64,000 bases of DNA from Brevipalpus yothersi (lineage: Eukaryota > Arthropoda > Arachnida > Trombidiformes > Tenuipalpidae): assembly GCA_003956705.1 (NCBI GenBank), contig QZCP01000046.1, positions 161,605 through 225,604 of the forward strand. Reading direction: 5' to 3'. The notes under the pieces were generated by a model. It made no database searches and was not told the origin of the DNA. It worked only from the letters and a program-made list of their open reading frames with translations. This document shows positions 45,640 to 55,528 of the stretch, one piece after another (the stretch's first letter is position 1; every line of letters begins with the position of its first letter). The translations under genes were made by a program, and so were the position numbers.

Positions 45640-47151
45640 ATGTCGATTTTAAATTTTGTGAAATTTGAAGACCAAAATATTATAACTAAGTTTTTGATCT
45701 CCCTTTTGATCAGTGTGATACTCATTAAACTACTCAAACGAATTTATGAAATTTTTAGACTTCCACCGGGGCCATATGGCCTACCAATTGTGGGATATTT
45801 ACCGTTTATGAGTGAAAATTTTGCTGGAACTTATATCGAGATGGGCAAAAAATATGGATCACCATTCTCGATTCATTTGGGAAAATATGATTTCATTGTA
45901 ATCAACGATTGGGATCATACCCATGAAGCTCTTGGAAAAGAGGAACTTCTTGCTCGACCACCGGAAGGTATTGCTGGTGGACTTCTAGGTGAAAAAGGTG
46001 TTGGTGATCTGAGTGGCCAGCCATGGAAGGATCAACGAAGAACTGCTCTCCATATTTTACGAGACATTGGTTTTGGTAAAAGTGCTATGGAAGACAAGAT
46101 ATCGGAAGAGATTGAAATATTTGTGAAAGAACTTGATAAGCAGAAAGGCAAACCATACAATATTTTGGGACTTCTATCTGCCAGTACAAGTAACAATATT
46201 TGTATCATGACCTATGGTAAGCGATTTGAGTACGATGACGAAGAAAAAATTCAACAAGATATTCAAACGAAAAGAGGTGCAGAAGGATCAACAGTCATAG
46301 GAATAGCTACAGCTATGCCTTACATGGTGAAATTGTTGAAATTTTTGGGAAATAAAAAATACAAATTATTTATGGAAGCTGCAGAAGATAGCTATGCATT
46401 TGAAAGTGCTCAAATTGAAAAGCATCAGAATCCAGATTATGATCATATTTTCGATTATATTGATGGTTTCTTGGAAAAAATGGACGAAAGAAAGGCGAAA
46501 GGATTACCTCTGGGAACATTTACCTTACCTGTTCTGAGGGCCAATATTGGCGCTCTTTTTGGTGCTGGATCAATAACTGTGTTTGCATCCATGTCATGGG
46601 TCATACTTTTTCTGGTTAAACATCCACAGTATCAATCGAGAATTCGTGAGGAGATATCTCGAGTCATTGGCTCAAGAAGGCCATCATTTGAAGACCGTTT
46701 ACTGATGCCTTTCACTGTGGCTTTCATTTATGAAACTCTTCGATATCGAACGATAATTCCAGTCAACTTGACACGATACGCAGCAAAAGATGTCTATCTG
46801 AATCAAACTTTCATTCCTAGAGGAACATCAGTTGTTATCAATTTCTATTCCATTGACCATGATCCAAACTTATGGACTGAACCGGATAAATTCATGCCTG
46901 AACAGCTTCTATCTACTGATCAATCAAAATTAAATATTCCCTCGTATTTAACGCCATGGGGAGTTGGTAAGCGTAAGTGTATTGGAGAAACCTTGGCTTT
47001 CGTGGAAATTTTCCAATATTTGACATGTTTTGTCCAAAGATATGAATTAAGTGCACAAGGAGGTCCAAATAAAGTATCTGATGAGATCAAACATGGTTTT
47101 GTTTCTCTTCCTCTGGATATGCCGCTTATAGTTCTCCAATCAGCAAATTAA
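45640..47151 (+). CDS. Cytochrome P450, CYP2 clan, array member 7, with altered heme loop
   Basis: Intronless, 503 aa, starting MSILNFVKFEDQN. It keeps LPPGPYGLP, WKDQR, ETLR and the Cys heme ligand (C447). Two family hallmarks differ: the heme loop reads PWGVGKRKCIGE, so the conserved Phe seven residues before the Cys is Trp (W440), and the meander motif reads PEQL with Gln (Q422) for Arg. The I-helix reads GAGSIT. The frame is intact with no decay, so these may reflect altered chemistry rather than loss. Its leader and N-terminus are the ancestor type of the two relics in the duplicated blocks. Confidence 0.91.
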   Translation: MSILNFVKFEDQNIITKFLISLLISVILIKLLKRIYEIFRLPPGPYGLPIVGYLPFMSENFAGTYIEMGKKYGSPFSIHLGKYDFIVINDWDHTHEALGKEELLARPPEGIAGGLLGEKGVGDLSGQPWKDQRRTALHILRDIGFGKSAMEDKISEEIEIFVKELDKQKGKPYNILGLLSASTSNNICIMTYGKRFEYDDEEKIQQDIQTKRGAEGSTVIGIATAMPYMVKLLKFLGNKKYKLFMEAAEDSYAFESAQIEKHQNPDYDHIFDYIDGFLEKMDERKAKGLPLGTFTLPVLRANIGALFGAGSITVFASMSWVILFLVKHPQYQSRIREEISRVIGSRRPSFEDRLLMPFTVAFIYETLRYRTIIPVNLTRYAAKDVYLNQTFIPRGTSVVINFYSIDHDPNLWTEPDKFMPEQLLSTDQSKLNIPSYLTPWGVGKRKCIGETLAFVEIFQYLTCFVQRYELSAQGGPNKVSDEIKHGFVSLPLDMPLIVLQSAN

Positions 47152-47750
47152 CATCAATTTGACTAATTTTCCTTTCATAATTGTGTAGTTTCTCATGATA
47201 AATAAATCATTAAATGTTATACACATGAATTTCAAAAATTGACAAAGCTTGCCAGCTATTCTTGTGCAAATCATTATTCAGACTTCTAGAGTTTGTAACC
47301 ATATTAATCAGTGTTTCAACGGATCGATACCAGAAATTAACCATTAGATACGTGTTAGCGAAGATTGAGGTGACTATTTCTCTTCATCAAATAATTTATC
47401 ATAAGACGAAAATTATTAGAAAATTAAAATATTCAAGCCTCCTTCTCGCAACGAAATTAATAAACAATCATACATGTGAACTCAAAATTATTTTCGAAAA
47501 TATTGTTCATCAGGAGGCTTCCATGATCAAATCAATCCATCATCTTGACAGCATCTCAGAACTTGTTTGTTCAGTTGTTCATGGTCAATTATACCTAATT
47601 TCTATGACAAGAGAGATCCAAAGACACCTGTTATATAAGTTAGTGATGCTCATAATGAGGTTGGTTTATGTAGAGAGCCTCAAACGATGTTCCACAGCAT
47701 TTGTGCGTAATTTGAATTGCGAATCTTTTATCTCGTTTAATTTGGGAACA
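47152..47750. other. Spacer before P450 member 8, mostly an open frame
   Basis: About 600 bases. From 47262 onward the frame is open and continuous with member 8 for 163 codons, with in-frame ATGs such as 47523. The translated sequence has no recognisable domain. I treat it as leader because all other members start at the position equivalent to 47751. Confidence 0.5.
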
Positions 47751-49262
47751 ATGTCTACCCTCAGTTTTGTGCATTTAATTGACCAAAGTTATGTGATTAA
47801 GTTTTTGACAACAATTCTAGTTGGCTTGATATTTGTTCAAATTTTCAAACGAATCTATGAAATATACAAACTTCCACCAGGACCGTACGGTTTGCCTATT
47901 GTTGGATACTTTCCATTTATGAGTGGAGATTTTGCCAAAGATTACATCGAATTGGGTAAAAAATATGGTTCCATTTTCTCAATTCATTTGGGTAAAATAG
48001 ATTTCGTTGTCATCAACGATTGGCATCATGCTAGTGAAGTATTAGCTCGAGAAGAGCTTCTCGCTCGGCATCCTGATGGTTTTGCTGGTGGAATTTTTGG
48101 TGGACAAGGTTTGGGTGATTTAAGTGGTCAACCATGGAAAGATCAGCGAAGAACTGCACTTCATATTTTACGAGACATCGGTTTCGGTAAGAGTGCCATG
48201 GAAAATAAGGTTTTGGAGGAAATCGAAATATTTGTCAACGAACTTGATAAGCATAAAGGCGAGCCATTCAATATTCTGGACCTTTTATCTGCAAGTACAA
48301 GTAACAATATATGTGTCCTTACGTATGGTAAACGATTCGAGTATGATGATGAAGATAAAATGGAGCTCGATAGGATGACCAAGAAAAGAGCAGAAGGATC
48401 TCTGTTGTTTGGCTTAACTCTTCTCATGCCATCCATAGTGAAAGTATTAAAGTTTTTCGGCCATAAACGATTCAAGTTCCTCATGGCTTCTGTGGACAAA
48501 ATTATCACATTTGATGGAGCTCAAATCGAAAAGCATCAAAATCCAGGTTATGATCATATTTCCGATTATATCGATGGTTTTCTCGAGAAAATGGAAGAAC
48601 GAAAAGCCAAAGGATTGCCTCTGGAAACTTTTACCTTATCTACTCTCAGAGCCAATATACGTCTTTTGTTTGCTGCTGGATCTGCGACAGTATTTTTCGC
48701 AACGTCCTGGATTATACTTTTTCTAGTTAAATATCCACACCATCAGTCGAAGATACGTGAAGAGATATCTCGAATTATTGGTTCTAGGAGGCCAGCATAC
48801 GAAGATCGTCTACTGATGCCTTTTACTTTAGCTTTCATCTATGAAACTCTTCGATACCGTACAATCGTTCCTGTTAATTTGGCTCGATATTCAACGAAAG
48901 ATCTTTATTTGGACAAAACTTTCATTCCGAAAGGAACATCAGTTCTCATTAATTTCTATGCCATTGATCATGATCCAACATTGTGGACTCAGCCGGATGA
49001 CTTCATGCCCGAGAGACTTCTTTCACCTGATCAATCGAAAGTGATTATTCCATCTTACTTGACTCCTTTCTCAACAGGTAAACGAAAGTGTATCGGAGAA
49101 AGTTTAGCTTTGGTTGAAATTTTTCAATATCTCACGAGTATGGTTCAAAAATACACTCTGACTGCCGATGGAGGTGCACACAAAGTATCTGATGAAATAA
49201 GGCCTGGTTTCACCTATGCTCCCAAGTATATGCCTCAAATTATCCTCCAACCTGTAAACTAG
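47751..49262 (+). CDS. Cytochrome P450, CYP2 clan, array member 8
   Basis: Intronless, 503 aa from ATG 47751 (MSTLSFVHLIDQSY), the position matching the starts of its paralogues. The frame is open far upstream, but a 160-residue extension ahead of the membrane anchor would be abnormal for a microsomal P450. LPPGPYGLP, WKDQR, ETLR and PERL are present. The heme loop reads PFSTGKRKCIGES, which still meets the FxxGxRxCxG pattern. The I-helix reads AAGSAT. The C-terminus RPGFTYAPKYMPQIILQPVN is divergent from the others. This is the last member of the array; the KDM5-like gene begins 675 bases later. Confidence 0.92.
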   Translation: MSTLSFVHLIDQSYVIKFLTTILVGLIFVQIFKRIYEIYKLPPGPYGLPIVGYFPFMSGDFAKDYIELGKKYGSIFSIHLGKIDFVVINDWHHASEVLAREELLARHPDGFAGGIFGGQGLGDLSGQPWKDQRRTALHILRDIGFGKSAMENKVLEEIEIFVNELDKHKGEPFNILDLLSASTSNNICVLTYGKRFEYDDEDKMELDRMTKKRAEGSLLFGLTLLMPSIVKVLKFFGHKRFKFLMASVDKIITFDGAQIEKHQNPGYDHISDYIDGFLEKMEERKAKGLPLETFTLSTLRANIRLLFAAGSATVFFATSWIILFLVKYPHHQSKIREEISRIIGSRRPAYEDRLLMPFTLAFIYETLRYRTIVPVNLARYSTKDLYLDKTFIPKGTSVLINFYAIDHDPTLWTQPDDFMPERLLSPDQSKVIIPSYLTPFSTGKRKCIGESLALVEIFQYLTSMVQKYTLTADGGAHKVSDEIRPGFTYAPKYMPQIILQPVN

Positions 49263-49937
49263 TGCTCTCATTCGCTATCAAATCGAATGAACTTTTCTTT
49301 CCCTCATTATCATGCTCTCCAACCGTTATTCAAGCATCAAATGAATTACATGTATTTCACCACTGGATGAATCACTCTCAGTATTTTCCACTCATTTCCC
49401 CAAAATCAGCCTACATACTCATCCATCTTGATCCTCTTCGATCTTGATCAAACAATCAGCCATGGCCAACACTTTTTCATGATCCAATTCAAACTTATAA
49501 AGTCCATAATTTTAAAATTTGTCAGAACTTTATCAGAACAATTCACACTCACACACACAGCTCATGATACTTGTATGTACTCGATACTTGAGATGGATCC
49601 GAGCTCAAGCTGCAAGCTTCTTCAAGCTTGAAAAGTACTTTTGACAAGTACAAACACTCAACAACATTTGAATTGAATTGAATCTTTTTTTTGATCAATT
49701 TTTGTTTTGTAATTAGTGGGACGAATTATTATTAAAATTAGAGTAAAAATGAGAATTAATCAATTATTTGTAGGCGTGTTTGAGTGTCATTGTGAATATG
49801 AAACGGAGCCACAGTGGTAACATTATGTTTTGTGTGTTAGTGTGCTGTGTTATTATTATTGTATGATGATGTTCATTATTTAGTAGTGCTAAATTATTAT
49901 TACAATTAGATGTGTATGTCTATTGATTGTACGAATT
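49263..49937. other. Gene-less spacer between the P450 array and the KDM5-like gene
   Basis: About 675 bases with AT-rich, low-complexity sequence and no recognisable gene. It should hold the KDM5-like promoter. Confidence 0.5.
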
Positions 49938-52900
49938 ATGGATAGTGAACCATTGAAGCAATCATTTGAAGAAGTTACCGTATTTAAGCCAACGGAACAA
50001 GAATTCTCGGAAGGTCCATTCAAATATGTTGAACATATTTGCTCACAATATCCGAATCTTGCATTGTGTTTAATTGAGCCACCATCATCATTTCATCCGG
50101 AAGAGGTTCTTGATCAAGATTCATTAACATTCACCACACATAAGATAAATTTTTTGGATAGAAAATCGATACCAAATGATCGGACACTATCATTTCGACA
50201 ATTTTGTGATGTTGGTGATGATTTTAAACGCGATTTTTTCAAAAGACCGCCTGATGTGAGTGCTCATCAATTTTTGATTGTACTCGGATTTTTAATTATT
50301 TTTAATTATTCTTCAACTAAAACTCTACTATTTATTGATCTATTACACTTATTAGGTTATACCTGTAGATGAAATAGAGAAAATTTTCTGGTCTCTTATG
50401 CTCAAAGAAGAAGATATTGAAGTGCAAAATGCTCATCGTTTATCTATTGATAAATATCGGCCAAAGTTTTTGATGAGAAAATCATTTTCACGTGAATCAA
50501 TTGAGAAAAGTTGGTCTTTCTCAGATATAGCTTCGAGTGGTGAAAATATGCTTAGTTATATTAAATGTGATGGAAAGCAAAAGTTTGATGCTACTCTGTA
50601 AGTAATTTTTTTTCTCAACACTGCTGGAACGGAAACAAAGTAACCTAATTCATTATTTACAGAGATATCGGCATGTGCTTCACTCACTCAAAGTGGAAAA
50701 GAGAGTTTCATTGGTGTTACAATTTGAATTTTCTTCATTATGGAGACTCGAGAATTTGGTATGCCATATCTCCTGATTCATTTCCAAATTTTTGTCAATC
50801 ATCTGATTGTTCCGAATTCGAAGCGATTCCCTCTTCCTCACATTGTGGACTATTTCCCAAACCTCTTGGTGATCTCGATGAGAATGTTAAGGTAATATAT
50901 TGTTAAATAATTTAATTTCTGATGATTCTAAAATGTGTAAATTTTTCTCCAGATATACAGAGCAGAACAGCAGGCTGGACAATTTCTACTCATCATGCCT
51001 CGTATTTTACACTCTTTCGTGGATGTAGGAGTTAATCTGATAGAATCTATACCAATTGGACCAGCCTCTTGGCTAAAAATTGAACGTGAAGCAATTGAAC
51101 ATTTATGTGACCTACGTCTTCCTCCCTTCTTCAGTCATGATGAATTGATCTCTCGTGTTGCTTGTGATGCTGAAGACTTGGATATTGAAATTGCTAAAAA
51201 AATTCTGGACGAATTTTCATTACTAGTGCAATCATATGAGAAAATTAAGATGAAATTGGAAGAAACTTATACCTTATCGAAACGGAAACAAGCTTTTGAG
51301 CTCATACCAGTTGATGAGAGACGTTGTATTATATGTAAAACTATCATATTTATTTCTGCTTTTGCATGTAAATGTCCAGGTAAGCTACTAAATTTGATAT
51401 TTCACTTCTCTCATTCAACTCCGAATTTTTCAGGTCGCTATGTTTGTATCAAGCATACTGAGGACATATGTAAAGACTGTGATACTTCAACATTGAGTTA
51501 TCGATACGATGAAGATGACTTCAACTCTTTGATAAATAGTCTCAAAGAAAGAGCTGAAGGATTTGAAAATTGGCTTTCCGAAGTTGATCAAATATTATAC
51601 TCAAGCAAGAACAAAATACCAGAGCATAGATTGATTGAACTACTTCGAATAGCTTCCGAACGTGGTTATCCTGATGATCATCAATCTCATGTAGATTTGA
51701 AGAAATTGGATGAGGATACGAAGCAATTGGTAGAAATAGTGAAGGATTTGATGGATCAACAGCGGAAATTCGACGAAGAGAACGAAAGAAGAGCTCGTGC
51801 AGAATCTACTAATGTTCTTTGTTCACTTACTTCTGCTCGTATCAAAAGAAAAATGGAAACTGAGAAAGAAAATCCGTGCACATCACCTTCCAAAGCATTA
51901 AGAAGTGCATCCCTCAAATTACTGGATATAGAAAATGATGTCGCTAATCAGAAGTTACTTCTATCGGAGCTTCATTCTTTGTTTGAAATTTTGGAATCTC
52001 ATCAAGTAATTGTTCCTCATATGGATTGGCTTACTGACTCGCTAAAGAGGTGCAATGAAGTGGTGGATTCTGTTGAAAAAATTAAAAGCTTGGACTCGGA
52101 TAGAATGCAACCTTTTACATCGGGATACTTGGAGAAACTCATCGATGATGCCAGAGGCATTGCTTTCGTCAATTTTTCGGATGAACTGAAATCTATCAAG
52201 AGTAAACTCGAAGAAATCAAATGGGTTCAAGAATGTGAAAATCTTCTCAATGAAAATGAATCATTCGAAGGTCCAAAATCTCACGATCTGAGTGTGCTGA
52301 AATCAATGATAGATAGTGGTCTCTCCCTCAAATCAAATTCTCGAGATATAATCAATTGTTTGAATCGGCTTCATAAAATTCATGGGGATGCCTCAAAATG
52401 GATGAACAATACCAAAGTATTACTGAATATTATAAAAACAGCTGATAATTCTCGTGAGGAAGGTGCATCCAAGCCAACTATTGGTGAATTATCTGCTCTA
52501 GCTGAAGAGGTCAGAGAAAATTCTGGTCTCAGAAGGGTTGATCTCAGTCCATATTGGAGTCAATTGGAGGAACTTTTGACCAACTGTCGTTCGTGGATGA
52601 ATAAAGTATCTGTCATCATGAATACTCTGCGATGTGATGGTCGGCCGGTGGAGGATATCCCCTTTGTTGGTGCTCTAGAAGAGCTTTATAATGAAGGAAA
52701 AGGTCTCGGTTGTCAGCTCAAAGATTTATCCCGGATCAAGAATACTCTTGACATGACCAATAATTGGAGAGATCAATTATACAGAACATTCGTACGGAAA
52801 AATCCTCTCTACAATCTTCTCAGCATTCTTACTCCCTTGACAAACGGTCTATTACCTGCCTCTATTGATTTGGTGAATACTTCATCTCGTTGCTACTATC

Positions 52901-55021
52901 AGCAACTGAGAAAACAGTCAATCAGCTGCAATAATAAGGAAATCAATCGAAAAGCGTCAAGATTCGAAAAATTATTGAATGGAGATTATAGTTTTCAAAA
53001 AATTCTTGAAATTTATCGAATCGCCGAAGAAGAGGAAGAGAAGGAAATCAATGTTCTGAGAGAGAAGCACATGGTCAAGAATAGTGAGATTGCTTCCTCT
53101 CAAGAACCCCCTAGCAATGATGAAGCCGAAAAGACAGCTAAAGAGCAAGAAAAGAATTTGAAAAAATTTTGTTTTTGTGGAAAACCTGTAAATGATTGGA
53201 TGGCTCAGTGTCAAACGTGCCAAGAATGGTTTCATTTTCTGTGCGTACAATCTTATTTACCCAATACTCATCCTATTGTGAAAAGTCGCAACAAAGCCAT
53301 CATTCCTGTGAATCCTGAAGAAATTAGAGATCAATTCAACTTTATTTGTCCTCTATGTTGTAGAGGCAATCGTCCATCGATTGAAAAAATTCGTAATTTA
53401 TTATTAAGTTATCAACGTCTTCCTGTCAAAGTACTTGAAGGGGAGTTGCTTCTCTGTCTACATGATCGAATTGAACGATTTAAGGACAAGTTCAGGTCTG
53501 AAGTTAACAGTAGACTTGATCTTCTGAAAGGCTACAGCTTAGCTGAGGCTAATTCTCCACTAGAAGAGATGTCTATTGATAATTCACAAGGATCACCTTG
53601 TAAAAACAAAAGAAAGTCTCCTTTAGTCCTCAGAGGTAAGTTCAAGACGCTCTCATCTGACACACAGGATTTAATCTAACTATTTTTCTCATTTAGGTGA
53701 GCTCTCTGAGGGTCCTAATTTTCCGTTATCACAAGAGTCACGTACAACTCTGTGGAATCTTATCCTCGAGGGTAACTTGATAGAGGCAACCATTCCTGAA
53801 CTACAGAATCTGTGGAATTTATGGATACTTGTCAAGTAAGAAGCTCATCGAAGTATCCTCTTATACCTATCTCTAACTGTTTGTTTTATTCTCGATTACA
53901 GTCCCTCAACTCGAACCGTTATTCGAATCGAGTCGAATTCTGAATCTCTTGCTCGTTTGGCACCTCTCAACATTGTTCCTAGTCCTAAAAAAGTGGTTGA
54001 TAATGATCTTGGTGACAAAGATGATTCACCTAAAGGCAAACTTAAGAGAAAGAAGAGAGATCGAGGTGCATCTGAGAGAGGTGGAAAGAGAAGAGGCCGT
54101 CGAACAAGAGCGGATAAAGAAGAGGGAGTTGATGAAGGTGTATGCTTTTTGGAACAAAACTGTAAAAAGCCTGAAGGTTTGTTTGATGAACTATTCTTAT
54201 CCTAATATTTTCTCTTGCTCATGACAGACTTGATAATATTGATATTAATCTTTCCCTAATTAGGTGAAGTTCATTGGATTTACTGTGATGGTCAGTGCCA
54301 AGCATGGCTTCATATGGTTTGCGCTGAAGTCAGCTGCCAGGAGGCACAAAATCTTGATCTATTCTTCTGTAAAAAATGCAGAGAGCCAGATGAATCTAAA
54401 CCAGTCACACAAAATGATCACCAGGAACCAGAAGTTTCAAGTGGTAACAATGATCAGGAAATGCATCAAGGGAATCAGGTAGAAACCAAAGATTTAGAAA
54501 AGAGTGAAACGATTGAGCCCAAGGCTGAATTAGAACAAGAATATGAAGCAAAAGAGACCAAAGACCTATCACCTGTTGAAGCCGAGCCTGTCCATCATCC
54601 TAATAATGAAGTCGAGAGGGAACAGAACTGCAATTCTAATCAATCAGAGGGATTAGTTGACGAATCTAATAACCCACCTGAGGAGTTAGTAGAAGAATCA
54701 AATAATCTTGAATGGGAGTCAAAAATTGAATTAGAAACTGAGGAATTAGTAGATGTTAGTTCTGAGCCTTTCCCAGCTGATTCTCTAAGCCCAATGAAAG
54801 AGATGATCGAAGAATGTGAAGAAATTTCCCAAAGTTCTTTCGATGATCTTTATGGAGGATTTGAAGGCCAATCTTCTCAAGATAATACGAACGCTCCAAA
54901 TGCTGGAGATACGTTGGAGGGTAATGAAGTTTCACAAGAATCTATGATCTCACAGTTGGAACAGTCTCAAGAATCGCGTAGTAATGAGCCTACTGAGACT
55001 CAACCCTCTATTGACGAGTAA
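49938..55021 (+). CDS. KDM5/JARID1-like protein lacking ARID, PHD1 and an Fe(II) ligand
   Basis: Exons 49938-50255, 50356-50597, 50663-50891, 50953-51379, 51434-53635, 53697-53835, 53902-54176 and 54264-55021 give 1529 aa. KDM5 proteins remove methyl groups from H3K4. Domains here: JmjN (about 15-58), JmjC (about 105-330), C5HC2 zinc finger (about 385-440, CIICKTIIFISAFACKCPG), a PLU-1-like helical region (about 450-790), PHD2 (from 984, FCFCGKP...CQTCQEWFHFLC) and PHD3 (from about 1265, GEVHWIYCDGQCQAWLHMVC), then an acidic tail. ARID and PHD1, normally between JmjN and JmjC, are absent from a continuous exon. In JmjC the segment GMCFTHSKWKREFHW aligns to GMCFSSFCWHIEDHW of KDM5, so the first iron ligand His is K199. 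Glu (E201) and the distal His (H283, RILHSF) remain. The 2-oxoglutarate Lys appears as R217. It is probably a non-catalytic chromatin reader or scaffold. Confidence 0.87.
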
Positions 55022-55528
55022 AGCGATTTCTTTGACTAACATGTAGACAGAATTCCAAAATCTTGGAATTATCCATACACCCTCGGATGATCAGAAAATT
55101 ATAGGAAAAAGTAAGCATTTCCTCATCTTTCTGTTAGCTGAACCAATCAAATAATGTATATGATATTCTATTACTCATCTCAAATCTATTATTGAATCCA
55201 TATTTAATATAAATAGAGTCTGGTCTGAAAAACCACTCATAAAATTCTATGCCGAATTCTCACTTAACAGTCTAGATATGGCTGAATGTATATATCTGTA
55301 TGTTGATCGAAAGAAATGGTTACTATGCAACCATATGAAATGACCAGATCGTTTGATCTCTGAAAAAAATTTTGATACAGATTAAATATTTTTTTGTGTG
55401 AAACTATTTTTTCTTCAAAGTTATCCAATTTCTACAACTTCGAAACTGAATTCCAATCTCTCAGGAAGTTCATTATGTGAGCTGAACGCATGGAAGTAAT
55501 TCTGCAAGTTTTCACCTGATATCGAAAA
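55022..55528. other. Gene-less spacer between the KDM5-like and coiled-coil genes
   Basis: About 500 bases of AT-rich sequence. No gene or clear poly(A) hexamer of canonical form was seen; it includes the leader of the next gene. Confidence 0.5.
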
